In this document: positions 11,340 to 24,100 of the stretch, piece after piece
How positions within the stretch are numbered: position 1 is the stretch's first letter
Layout of the letters: each line of letters starts with the position of its first letter
Assembly: GCF_964355755.1 (NCBI RefSeq)
Contig: NC_092671.1
Coordinates: 15,604,501 to 15,668,500 of the forward strand
DNA: 64,000 nucleotides
DNA from: Antedon mediterranea
Lineage: Eukaryota; Echinodermata; Crinoidea; Comatulida; Antedonidae
Reading direction: 5' to 3'
Position numbers and translations under genes: made by a program
The notes under the pieces: model-generated
Databases searched by the model: none
What the model was told of the DNA's origin: nothing
What the model saw: only the letters and a program-made list of their open reading frames with translations

Positions 11340-11895
11340 CCCTGTCATGAAAGAACGACTCAACTGACACATTTTTCAAAAATCACTTTTTTAACTTTTT
11401 GGGCTATTTAGGGCCGGGAATGATACACCTTGTGGTATATTCAGATATTCAAAATTTTAACTAGAAATATGAAATTTAAAAATCAAAATACCACTCAATT
11501 ACAAGTGTGTGTGTTACTATTGTCACCAAAGACTAACTCAACTACAAATGCCATGAAAGACTCACTCAAATGACATATTAACACCTATTATCATAGGAAA
11601 CCCACCATTCAAGTGCACAACAATGGTGTTAATTGCACAGCAAGCTGTGTAATGTTGTTGTTTTAAATATAAAATAATTTGGTACTGCCCTACGAATAAT
11701 TGTCAATAATTATTTTATTCAATACTCACTTAAACTTGTTTAGTTATTATTAGAGTATTAATTTTATTTCTGTAATATTTAGAATTAAATGCCCCGGAGA
11801 GAGACTATGTGAACACCGTAATGATATTATTATTGAATATTCTCCCCCTTAAATTAATACTTAAAACTAAAGTAAAAATACAAGAAACATGAAAA
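11340..11895. other. Non-palindromic insert within the array
   Basis: About 550 bp with no homology to the array units seen by eye. It carries two related words, GAACGACTCAACTGACACA and AGACTCACTCAAATGACAT, and no ORF. It may be an inserted element or old flank. Confidence 0.4.
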
Positions 11896-13779
11896 ATAAT
11901 TTTCGAAAATTTCCCTGTACTATAGTACAGGAATTTTTCAAAAAATGGCAAATTTTCGACCTTTTTATTTTTCGATAAAACTGGTTATAATAGCACAATT
12001 GACATGCGCTGAACTCATTATTCGACCCGGCGTATGTTTATTATGCAATAGTAACCATTTATGTCAAAATATAAAAGGGTCGAAAATCGGCAATTTTTCA
12101 AAAATTTCCCTGTACTATAGTACAGGGATTTTTAAAAAAATGGCAATTTTCAACCTTTTTTTTTCTCGATAAAACTGGTTACTATAGCACAATTGACATG
12201 CGCAGAATCCATTATTCGCCTCTGCGCATGTTTATTATGCTATCTTAACCATTTATGTAAAAACTTCTCTGCGCATGTTTATTATGCAATAGTAACCATT
12301 TATGTCAAAAAATAAAAGGGTGGAAAATCGGCAATTTTTCAAAAATTTCCCTGTACTATAGTACAGGAATTTTTCAAAATATGGCAAATTTTCGACCTTT
12401 TTATTTGTCGATAAAACTGGTTAACCACTTTTGACACAAATGGTTACTATAGCATAATAAACATGCGCAGAGTCGAATATTGGGTTCTGCGCATGTCAAT
12501 TTTGCTATAGTAACCGTTTATGTCAAATATGGTTATGATAGCACAATTGACATGCGCATAACCCATTATTCGACTCTTCGCATGTTTATTATGATATAGT
12601 AACCATTTATGTCAAAACTGGATACTGTAGCACAATTGACATGCGCAGAACCCATTATTCGTCTCTTCGCATGTTTATTATGCTATAGTAACCATTTATG
12701 TCAAAAACTGGTTACTGTAGCACAATTGACATGCGCAGAACCCATTATTCGTCTCTGCGCATGTTTATTATGATATAGTAACCATTTTTGTCAAAAAATA
12801 AAAGGGTCGAAAATCGGCAATTTTTCGAAAATTTCCCTGTACTAGTATAGTACACGAATTTTTTTTTTAAATGGCCAATTTTCGACCTTTTTATTTTTCG
12901 ATAAAACTGGTTACTATAGGACAATTAACATGCGCAGAACCATTTATGTCAAAACTGGTTACTGTAGCACAATTGACATGCGCAGAACCCATTATTCGTA
13001 TCTGCGCATGTTTATTATGCAATAGTAACCATTTATGTCACAAAATTTCCCTGTACTATAGTACAGGGATTTTTCCAAAAATGGCAAATTTTCGACCTTT
13101 TTATTTTTCGATAAAACTGGTTACTATAGCACAATTGACATGCGCATAACCCATTATTCGCCTCTGCGCAAGTTTATTATGCTATAGTAACCATTTATGT
13201 CAAATATGGTTATGATAGCACAAAACAAAAGAGTCGAAAATCGGCCATTTTTTCAAAATTTCCCTGTACAGGGATTTTTTTCAAGAAAATTGCCAATTTT
13301 CGACCTTTTTATTTTTCGATAAAACTGGTTACTATAGCACAATTAACATGCGCAGAACCCATTAGTCGCCTTTGCGCATGTTTATTATGCTATAGTAACC
13401 ACTTTTGACATAAATGGTTACTATAGCATAATAAACATGCGCAGAGTCGAATAATGGGTTCTGCGCATGTCAATTGTGCTATAGTAACCATTTATGTCAA
13501 ATATGGTTATGATATCACAATTGACATGCGCAGAACCTATTATTCGACTCTGCGCATGTTTATTATGCAATAGTAACCATTTACGTCAAAAAATAAAAGG
13601 GTCGAAAATCGGCCATTTTTCGAAAATTTCCCTGTACTAATAGTACAGGAATTTTTTTTTTAAATGGCCAATTTTCGACCTTTTTATTTTTTGATAAAAC
13701 TGGTTACTATAGCACACTTAACATGTGCAGAACCCATTACTCGCCTCTGCGCATGTTTATTATGCTATAGTAACCATTT

Positions 13780-15548
13780 ATGTCAAATATGGTTATGATA
13801 GCACAATTAACATGCGCAGAACCCATTAGTCGCCTCTGCGCATGTTTATTATGCTATAGTAACCATTTATGTCACAAAATAAAAGGGTCGAAAATCGGCA
13901 ATTTTTCGAAAATTTCCCTGTACTATAGGCTATATAGTTCAGGAATTTTTCCAAAAATTGCAAATTTTCGACCTTTTTATTTTTCGATAAAACTAGTTAC
14001 TATAGCACAATTAACATGCGCAGAACCCATTACTCGCATCTGCGCATGTTTATTATGCTATAGTAACCATTTATGTCAAATATGGTTATGATAGCACAAT
14101 TGACATGCGCAGAACCCATTATTCGACTCTGCGCATGTTTATTATGCAATAGTAACAATTTTTGTCAAAAAATAAAAGGGTCGAAAATCGGCAATTTTTC
14201 GAAAATTTCCCTGTACTAGTATAGTACACGAATTTTTTTTTTAAATGGCCAATTTTCGACCTTTTTATTTTTCGATAAAACTGGTTACTATAGGACAATT
14301 AACATGCGCAGAACCATTTATGTCAAAACTGGTTACTGTAGCACAATTGACATGCGCAGAACCCATTATTCGTATCTGCGCATGTTTATTATGCAATAGT
14401 AACCATTTATGTCACAAAATTTCCCTGTACTATAGTACAGGGATTTTTCCAAAAATGGCAAATTTTCGACCTTTTTATTTTTCGATAAAACTGGTTACTA
14501 TAGCACACTTAACATGTGCAGAACCCATTACTCGCCTCTGCGCATGTTTATTATGCTATAGTAACCATTTATGTCAAATATGGTTATGATAGCACAATTA
14601 ACATGCGCAGAACCCATTAGTCGCCTCTGCGCATGTTTATTATGCTATAGTAACCATTTATGTCACAAAATAAAAGGGTCGAAAATCGGCAATTTTTCGA
14701 AAATTTCCCTGTACTATAGGCTATATAGTTCAGGAATTTTTCCAAAAATTGCAAATTTTCGACCTTTTTATTTTTCGATAAAACTAGTTACTATAGCACA
14801 ATTAACATGCGCAGAACCCATTACTCGCATCTGCGCATGTTTATTATGCTATAGTAACCATTTATGTCAAATATGGTTATGATAGCACAATTGACATGCG
14901 CAGAACCCATTATTCGTCTCTGCGCATGTTTATTATGATATAGTAACCATTTTTGTCAAAAAATAAAAGGGTCGAAAATCGGCAATTTTTCGAAAATTTC
15001 CCTGTACTAGTATAGTACACGAATTTTTTTTTTAAATGGCCAATTTTCGACCTTTTTATTTTTCGATAAAACTGGTTACTATAGGACAATTAACATGCGC
15101 AGAACCATTTATGTCAAAACTGGTTACTGTAGCACAATTGACATGCGCAGAACCCATTATTCGTATCTGCGCATGTTTATTATGCAATAGTAACCATTTA
15201 TGTCACAAAATTTCCCTGTACTATAGTACAGGGATTTTTCCAAAAATGGCAAATTTTCGACCTTTTTATTTTTCGATAAAACTGGTTACTATAGCACACT
15301 TAACATGTGCAGAACCCATTACTCGCCTCTGCGCATGTTTATTATGCTATAGTAACCATTTATGTCAAATATGGTTATGATAGCACAATTAACATGCGCA
15401 GAACCCATTAGTCGCCTCTGCGCATGTTTATTATGCTATAGTAACCATTTATGTCACAAAATAAAAGGGTCGAAAATCGGCAATTTTTCGAAAATTTCCC
15501 TGTACTATAGGCTATATAGTTCAGGAATTTTTCCAAAAATTGCAAATT
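13780..15548. repeat. 791-bp higher-order repeat
   Basis: Segments starting at 13780, 14571 and 15362 are near-identical and spaced exactly 791 bp; a linked segment occurs at 14245 and 15036 with the same spacing. Each period contains several palindromic units. The third copy breaks off at about 15548. Confidence 0.88.
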
Positions 15549-16560
15549 TGACATGCGCATAACCCATTATTCGCCTCTGCGCAAGTTTATTATGCTATAG
15601 TAACCATTTATGTCAAATATGGTTATGATAGCACAAAACAAAAGAGTCGAAAATCGGCCATTTTTTCAAAATTTCCCTGTACAGGGATTTTTTTCAAGAA
15701 AATTGCCAATTTTCGACCTTTTTATTTTTCGATAAAACTGGTTACTATAGCACAATTAACATGCGCAGAACCCATTAGTCGCCTTTGCGCATGTTTATTA
15801 TGCTATAGTAACCACTTTTGACATAAATGGTTACTATAGCATAATAAACATGCGCAGAGTCGAATAATGGGTTCTGCGCATGTCAATTGTGCTATAGTAA
15901 CCATTTATGTCAAATATGGTTATGATATCACAATTGACATGCGCAGAACCTATTATTCGACTCTGCGCATGTTTATTATGCAATAGTAACCATTTACGTC
16001 AAAAAATAAAAGGGTCGAAAATCGGCCATTTTTCGAAAATTTCCCTGTACTAATAGTACAGGAATTTTTTTTTTAAATGGCCAATTTTCGACCTTTTTAT
16101 TTTTTGATAAAACTGGTTACTATAGCACACTTAACATGTGCAGAACCCATTACTCGCCTCTGCGCATGTTTATTATGCTATAGTAACCATTTATGTCAAA
16201 TATGGTTATGATAGCACAATTAACATGCGCAGAACCCATTAGTCGCCTCTGCGCATGTTTATTATGCTATAGTAACCATTTATGTCACAAAATAAAAGGG
16301 TCGAAAATCGGCAATTTTTCGAAAATTTCCCTGTACTATAGGCTATATAGTTCAGGAATTTTTCCAAAAATTGCAAATTTTCGACCTTTTTATTTTTCGA
16401 TAAAACTAGTTACTATAGCACAATTAACATGCGCAGAACCCATTACTCGCATCTGCGCATGTTTATTATGCTATAGTAACCATTTATGTCAAATATGGTT
16501 ATGATAGCACAATTGACATGCGCAGAACCCATTATTCGACTCTGCGCATGTTTATTATGC
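15549..16560. repeat. 1-kb segment repeated from 13136
   Basis: Sequence from 15549 to about 16560 matches 13136 to about 14147 at a constant offset of 2413 bp. The join at 15548/15549 cuts a unit between the words TTGCAAATTT and GACATGCGC, unlike intact units, where TTTTCGACC follows. Confidence 0.85.
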
Positions 16561-17340
16561 AATAGTAACAATTTACGTCAAAAAATAAAAAGGGAACATT
16601 TCCCTGTACTATATATAGTACAGGAATTTATTTAAAAAATGGCAAATTTTCGACCTTTTTATTTTTCGATAAAACTGGTTACTATAGCACAATTAACATG
16701 CGCAGAACCCATTAGTTGCCTCTGTGCATGTTTATTATGCTATAGTAACCATTTATGTCAAAACTGGTTACTGTAGCAATTTTCGAGAATTTTGATAACG
16801 CAACATATGTGCATATATAGCAATATTATCGCATAATAATTGAATTTAAAAAATTGAATATTTTGGCCAAAGTTAAATTATTATGCGATAATATTGCTAT
16901 ATATGCGCATATGTTGCGTGTTATAACGTGTTATAGAGTGTTTGTAATGTCGAAAAAGAAAAGGGTTGAAATTTGGTCATTTTTAGACAATAATCCCTGT
17001 ACTATACTACAGGGATTTTTTCAAGAAATGACCAAATTTCGGCCTTTCTATTTTTCGACTTAAGTGGTCACTATTATCATAATTTACATGCGCAAAACAC
17101 GTAAAATGATACTCATTTATGAAAAAAAAATAAAAGTGTCGAAATTTTACAATTTGTCGAAAAATGGCCAAAATATGGCCTTTAAAAAAAAAAATTATTA
17201 TGCAATAATATTATTGCTATATATGCGCATATATCACGTTATCATATGATGGTGTAACATTAACCAGTAATGGTAAATACTAAAAGAGTCGAATTATGTG
17301 CGCATATAATATTGCTATATGCGTTTAAGTTTTCAGTTCG

Positions 17341-17514
17341 TTAAAAAGTTTGTTTGATATAAAACGCCCTCATGAACAACCGAAACATTGCACTGTGTAA
17401 GTTTTGTCAAATAATATTGCTGTATTTCCGGTTTTATAGCTAAGTTTACAGTCAGCGCCGTATAAGTAATATCAGTTCATTATTTGTTTACTACTATTTA
17501 TTACTGTGTATATA
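17341..17514 (+). promoter_or_regulatory. Upstream region of the Toll-like receptor gene
   Basis: Only about 175 bp of non-repeat sequence separates the palindrome array from the start codon. No TATA box or known binding site could be assigned with confidence. Confidence 0.3.
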
Positions 17515-19354
17515 ATGTTCAGTCGGTTGTACAGTTGTTGGGTTTTACTGATTTTCGCAGACTTTACTTACTGTAAGAAGAAAAAGTGCTACGACGTTAA
17601 TCCATTAGTTTTGAATACTACAGTTCAGTCACCGGACGTTCTAAAATGTCCTAAAACGTGTCATTGCAAATACTGTCGACACAACCTCACACCTAGTGCA
17701 TCTATAATAACATATCTTCATTATGTTGACTGTTCAAGTCGAGGATTTACGCGGGTTCCAGTTAACGATCTACCCACTGATGCAGTTGTACTGCAATTTT
17801 CTAGGAACAGCATTTCAAAGTTGAATGCTGATACGTTTAAGAGTACTCCGATCGCAAATTATATAGACCTCTCATCAAATAAGCTAGACCACAACAATAT
17901 AGACGGTAATGCATTTCGAGGACTTGCACAGCTTCAGAAACTTAAATTATCGAACAATGGTGGGATTTCTATAGTTCATAAGAAATGGCTTGAGCCACTT
18001 ATTTCTTTACAACGGATATCTTTTGAAAATTCGCATGTGAGAGTAGTTGAGAAAGATGCATTTTCTCATCTTCAAAATCTAACCATTGTCGTGCTGAATA
18101 ACAACGGTATTCGTAAATTACCACAAGACTTGTTTCATCAATTACCAAACTTAGCTCGTGTAATTCTTCAATATAACTCGATTGCTAGTCTTCCGTCAAA
18201 CATGTTCTCCGGTTCACCTAATATACTTGAAATAAACGTAGCGTACAATCAATTAACTGGTATTACAAAAGAGGTTCACTTGCAGGACTTAAATAGTCTG
18301 CAGAAAGTGAGCCTCCAAAACAACCCGTATGCGTGTAACTGCGGAATTGTCTGGCTAAAAGAATGGCTAAATGCTACGTCGGTACAAGTGTTATCTTACG
18401 ATGAAATCAGGTGTGCAAGTGGACCGTCAGAAGTGATAACAAAGTGTGTTTCAGCGATCGATGAAGATGCGTTACATTGTCAATCGCGTATCATGCTGAT
18501 AATTGCCGTATCAAGTTCTGTTTTTGCCGTTGCTTTTAGTATAGCACTTTTAATTTTCTATCACCGATGGAATATTAGGTAAGTTAATTGGTAACTTGGT
18601 TCCGTACCAACAATAAATTATAATTGAACTTGGTGACGATTAGAACAATTTATTTAAATAAATAGAGATAGTAAAGATACAGGTAGGCCTTAGCTTGAGA
18701 CATTACCTTGCACGATTAGACTGTTTATAATCTACCTAGATACTACATAATTAGTTTGATACTTTACGTACAGTTATTTATGCGTTATCTATATTATATT
18801 TCAGATACTTTTACCAAAGACGAAAATTACGTAAGCAGTACGAACGTATTACGCAGAGTTTAGCCCCGCCCTTAGACCAAAACATACAGTACGACGCATT
18901 TATATCTTATAATAGTAAAGATCAAGATTGGATTGTCAAGGTCCTTCAGCCTACGCTAGAAGCACCTCCTTATAACCTTAAACTCTGTGTAGACTACCGG
19001 GACTTCTTGGTTGGTGAAGCCATTGCTCAAAACATTGCCAATTCTGTGAAATTCAGTCGAAAAACTGTTCTCGTCATCACTAAGAGTTTTGTACACAGTG
19101 AATGGTGTCACTTTGAAATGGAGATGGCGCATAACCGCACGTTTGATACGCACGAAGATGTGTTTGTCACCATTTTACTCGAAGATGTAAAAGTATCATC
19201 GATGCCTTTACTACTGAAGAAGGTGTTGAAAAAAAGGACGTATATTGAATGGCCGAAGGAAGAAGGTCGGGAGGCGTTTTGGATGCGTTTAGCAAGAGCA
19301 ATTGATTCACCGAATGTTCCATTAGAAGCATCACGTACCGTCACTAATTATTAA
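17515..19354 (+). CDS. TLR: Short Toll-like receptor (LRR-TM-TIR)
   Basis: Two exons, 17515-18578 and 18805-19354, give 537 residues. The ATG at 17515 is preferred because the hydrophobic signal peptide follows at once (to about residue 20). Then come an LRRNT cysteine cluster (C45, C49, C51, C54), about seven leucine-rich repeats (90-270), one LRRCT (NPYACNCGIVW, 270-322) and a transmembrane helix (326-349). The cytoplasmic TIR domain has box 1 YDAFISY (384-390), box 2 region VDYRDFLVG (417-425) and box 3 AFW near the end. Toll-like receptors bind microbial ligands outside the cell and recruit TIR adaptors inside. The ectodomain is far shorter than the 20 or more repeats of vertebrate TLRs, and the BB-loop proline is valine (V424). 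The intron splits the region just after the membrane helix. AATAAA lies at 19688. Confidence 0.93.
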
Positions 19355-19589
19355 AGCGTCGTACGTGCACGTGGTTTTTTTTATTTGTTTCGTGTATTTG
19401 GTGCATGTACATTCATTTTATTCACTTATTGACAATTTAGAAAATAGATTTTTATTAGTTTGTAATTAGTCGATTCAAATTCCATTAGCTAACAGAATCG
19501 GGCGTTAGAATGATATCTACAATTTCAATTCTTATCTCAAGGAATTTTTTTAAACACGTAATTCCTTTTGATCGAATTAAAAGAGTTTC

Positions 19590-19624
19590 TTTGTCAAACT
19601 AGTTTAATAGTGTAGTAGAGCTTT
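19590..19624. mobile_element. Fragment of the AGCTCTGTCTACACT MITE
   Basis: TTGTCAAACTAGTTTAATAG followed by TGTAGTAGAGCTT matches the right end of the MITE family; the rest is missing. Confidence 0.5.
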
Positions 19625-19699
19625 ACTTCCAACGATTATCTTTAACTTGCTTCACACAGAATGATAACACTATCAACATAGTTTTGTAATAAATTCTTT

Positions 19700-21179
19700 A
19701 TTAGAATATAAATTAAATTAAAAGCATAGACAAAAGTACAATATGCTTTTTATTTTTTCCAAGCAATAAAAAAAAATACTGTATTGTCCTTCCATTTCAA
19801 ACAAAACTCAACTGGGCCTCTAATAATATAATGTTTTAGATATATTATGGGTTTAAAAAAATTATTTTGGCATATTATGATTCTTTGAAAGAACGAAACG
19901 TTTTTAAAATACCAAAAAATTGCAATTTTGTTTAAAGAACAAAACGTTTCACAATGGGCCAAACAATTGCAATACTTTATTTTTTTTTTTTAATATTAAA
20001 TATTTTCAGACAATATCTATAAATGTTAGTGAATGTTAGTACATTAATGTACTATGTCGTAATACTGTTGGAAACCAAGGGGGCTCTCTCTATAACAATG
20101 ACGTTGCTAAACTAAGTGGGAATCACATTTACACACATTAACTTGTGTACATCGCATTTAATATTTAAACTTTATACCCTTTAATAAATAAATCTCTTTG
20201 CACACTGTTTTCTATGTTGTATTGTTGTCTCTCAAAAGAGACTAACACACCCACTCACACACAACCAAACCAGAGTCAACATAAAGTTGAAAAAATACCA
20301 AAAACATCGCATCCATAACACAGCCAAACCCATCACCCGCCCCCACCCTCACCCATCAACAAAAAATACATCTGAAGTAGTCATAACAAAAATGGGTATA
20401 CAAATATTTATATATAACGAACCTCATAACACTACTTGAAATTCTAACATAATTCTTGCACCTATGTATCTCTCTCATCTCAAATCATTTCCATTACTCA
20501 CACTCTAAACCTCAGCTGAGTCTTAAACTCATTCTTACCTAAAATTAATTCTTACATCCAGACAGAGGGACATTTCTCACCCAAAATGATGTGTACTAAT
20601 TAGTAGTAATAACTACTTATACACTAAAAACACAAGAACTGTGTCACCCGAAATGATGTGTGCCTGCCCATGACCCAAAAGTAATCTTTTCACCCAAACA
20701 CAACCTCTTTTCTCACATCAAAATATTGACACTAGAACAACTCCAAAACCTGTTTGCCTACGCACACAGCAGAGTACTAATGAAGGCACTTAAATTGACA
20801 TTAACAATTCAATTATATCTTATTTTCACAGCAGTTATAATTTCTTTTCAATAAAAAATTCAATAAATAAAATTTCTTTACAGTGAAAATTGACACAGCA
20901 AATAGTCTCATATCTAATTTAGTAGTTGGAATTAAGACGTGCTTTAGTGTCGGTCGGTATATCATCCTAAACATAATTACTTTTTCGATTAAAGAAGAAG
21001 CCTCAATGCAAATGATTATTGCAGCGTTATTTGATGCAATTCAAATAAAAGTTTTAAAATATTAACATATATGCACATTTGACAAATACTACATTATTTT
21101 CCTTGACATCAACAAATTGTTAAAATTGTTTAGTGGCGATTTTTAAGCAGTAAATGTAAAACAACATTTGTGACCAATT
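19700..21179. other. Convergent spacer, likely synaptotagmin 3' UTR
   Basis: No coding region seen. TTTATT at 19976 (AATAAA on the minus strand) is a candidate poly(A) signal for the synaptotagmin transcript, which would give a 3' UTR of about 1.2 kb. The part from 20230 to 20700 is rich in CA-containing words on the plus strand. Confidence 0.4.
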
Positions 21180-24100
21180 TCAAGATGCAGAAATGCGAGA
21201 TATCGAGTCATCCTCCTCATCTTTTTGTAAAACATACCTATAAATAAAGTTAATTATGCAATCAATGTACCAAACACTCGTATTAATATCATTATTTTTA
21301 AGCCTACATTAATTGTATTTGTGCCTTCTAGTTGTATACATTTACCTCACATATTGTATTATTTTTTTTTTTAAACATTTATATTGATTGTTAACCCTAT
21401 TTCAATTTGAAGCATATTTAAGCTCTGTCTACATATCAAACTTTATGACAAAAAATGTGATGTGCCCATATATGGACACAATGTCATTTCACTACCATAT
21501 TTGGGAATATCACAACCATATTTGGGCACATCACATTTTTTTTGTCAAACTAGTTTGATACTACTGTAATATCTTCTTTGTTCTTGCTTTTGTTTGTTAT
21601 TTTTGTTATTGTTATTATATCAACTTCTTGATCTCTGCTTAAAAAGCTTTTGTTATTTTGAGTTCCTTTTTCCATAACGTTTGACGATGTTCTGTACATT
21701 ACCTTATGTTTAAGTTTTATGATGATTGATTGGTTATAAATTATTACTAGTTGATTTATTATTTACAATGACAAATCAATGTATATTTAAAGAGTAATGA
21801 ATACATACCAGTCAGAGTTTCCCGTGCTCAAGTCCATTGAATTTAGTGGTATTTCAACCTGTAAAAGCAAAATGTGTATCCACTTTACTTGAAATGCAAA
21901 TATAGGCTAAGATAACATTATCATTTGAGCCAATATTGTGACTTTCACTTCTATTCTATTTTTTTTTTACCTTGCCTAAACAAGTCGTACTAACAGACAA
22001 AAATGCAGAGTTTTTTATACAAACATCGAGATATGCGTCGGACAGGTTACTTTCACTACAGTGAAATTCAAATCTATACAAAAATCAAATATAATGTATT
22101 AAATTAAATATTAAATAATTATATTGTAATAATATGTAGAAATATGTACATTGTGCTGTATTTGAAAACAATTTGTGTACTGTTTTTTTGTTATTTTTTT
22201 ATGGATTTGTAAAAAGTTTTTAAAAAAGTATACCTTTCATTAAAAATTGGATTTCTTGTTTTCTTGATAACTTTTGTCTTATGTCGACTGCTTTTATCTG
22301 GCATTAAATATATTCGTACATATGCATTAGAAGTCCGATCTGAATTGACGCCAATAATTTGCCTGCAAATAAATCCCATTTTTATAATTTGTATGGTTAA
22401 ATTACCTGAAGTACTACTCGGTACAAGTTTTTTTTTTATAATTCAACAAAAAAATATTTACGTGGCTTTCTGTACCAACACTGTTAACTTTGACCTTGCT
22501 TTACTGTAGCTTAGGCTCAACTGCAGACGGCCATATGGGTAAAGTGCTTGCAAACTTCTGGAAGGGAATAAAAAATTGTTATAATTTATATATTTATAAA
22601 ATTAAATATAGTATATTTTGTTTACAGGTTATCAACAAACAGTAAAACATCTCATCTAAAGAGAGAGAGATTAGGACCATATTGTTTATACTATGGCTAA
22701 AACACTTTAAAGGAGGCAAAATTAAAGGTTTCAAAGTTTATATTATAGGCCTACTACAATAAACATTCATTGTATATATATCTTGTATAATCCTACCCGC
22801 CCCTAGAACACGAAATTGGGCTGACTTTAGGGGGTGGGTCTATACGCGGGGAAACCCTGGTTCAAGGAAAATACAATTGGTAAGCATTTCTTGTAAAAAC
22901 ACATCTGAACTGGCTACATCAAGACCAAAAGTCAATACCGGGACTATACTCAGAGATATGCCTGTTTGTGAAATCAGATATAAAGTAGGGGTGGGACTAG
23001 ACCTAAAAGGGATTATACCATGAATATATACAGAAGTGGTAAGTTCTCCATAAAGTATAGTACAATACTATCGTAGCATATTTTATACAATTTTAATATA
23101 AATATCGAATTAAATGCACATTTGTGAAATGATTTTCTAGCTGAAATTGTTTTAACCCTATAGGCAAACATGCAAACCATGTTAATATGAGTGTATACAA
23201 CAAAGGGTATTTCCCAAAACAGTGTTTGATACAAAACAAAGTATAAGAGTACATTATACAGACATAAAGGCTGATCCAATTCAATCGACATGCATTAGTT
23301 ATGCTAACATTTTTTTTCTCAATACAACGACCAAAACTAACCATTCAAATATGTATTCAACTTTCAAACTCCAATGAAAGAAGGTAATTATAATCGAAAA
23401 TGAAAGTTGTCATAATATGATCCCATTTGTAACAATAGAATGCTTATGTTCTACCATGGACCTATAACATAATTTTATAGGTCCACTGTTCTACCTTTCA
23501 AAAGTTCATTGTTACGAAAGTAATGATAGGCATACAGTATTGCCATGTTATATTCAACTACGGGTACTTTTTACACAAAATTTAATTGAGGAAGTTATGT
23601 AGCGCATCAATACACAATGGATATAAAAGTGACCATAATCTTACTAGGGTGGTCATCTTTTCTAGTTATGACTAAATTAAAACTCTATAAAGCTAAATAA
23701 AACTATGGGTAAACAAAATTGAATTAAGAAAGTTATTTAAAACTCTGGCATTGTTGTTGTATGTACATGAAAACAATGTAAATTCTGTGGTGATTATGCA
23801 ACATTTTAGTAACATTAGCACATGTTAAATTCTGTGACAAAATGATTTATATATCATTTATACTATAGTCTTGATAAAACATAACAATAAGATAAACATA
23901 TTGTTTATCCAACTAAGGCAATTCAGTTTCAAAAACATATTTCTATTATTTTACATAATAGAAACTAGTTGAATAAATATATAGCCCTCTGATGAGATAT
24001 CACTATATAAATGATATTATCATAGATTCCTTAGTTTTTTACACTGAGACATAGGGCCTCTCTTGTGGTTTCCAAACAAGTTATTGCACTGCTAGCCTTG

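Larger units (their letters stand above)
10730..17340. repeat. Array of interleaved palindromic repeats
   Basis: Two palindrome centres alternate. Centre 1 is CCCTGTACTATAGTACAGGG, flanked by TTTTCGACCTTTTTATTTTT and its reverse. Centre 2 is a hairpin of about 75 bp from TGGTTACTATAGCA through ACATGCGCAGA, a short loop, then TCTGCGCATGT to TGCTATAGTAACCA. Copies are diverged at the left edge (10730-11340) and right edge (16760-17340) and dense from 11900 to 16760. Open frames of 60-114 codons here are a by-product of the repeat. No transposase or other coding region is seen. Confidence 0.9.

Noticed and set aside
12871-16504. Several open frames of 66-114 codons with MANFRPFYFSIKL and LTCAEP repeats
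   Set aside because: They are translations of the palindromic array; the same reading recurs with the repeat period, and each has frequent breaks and no gene-like context.
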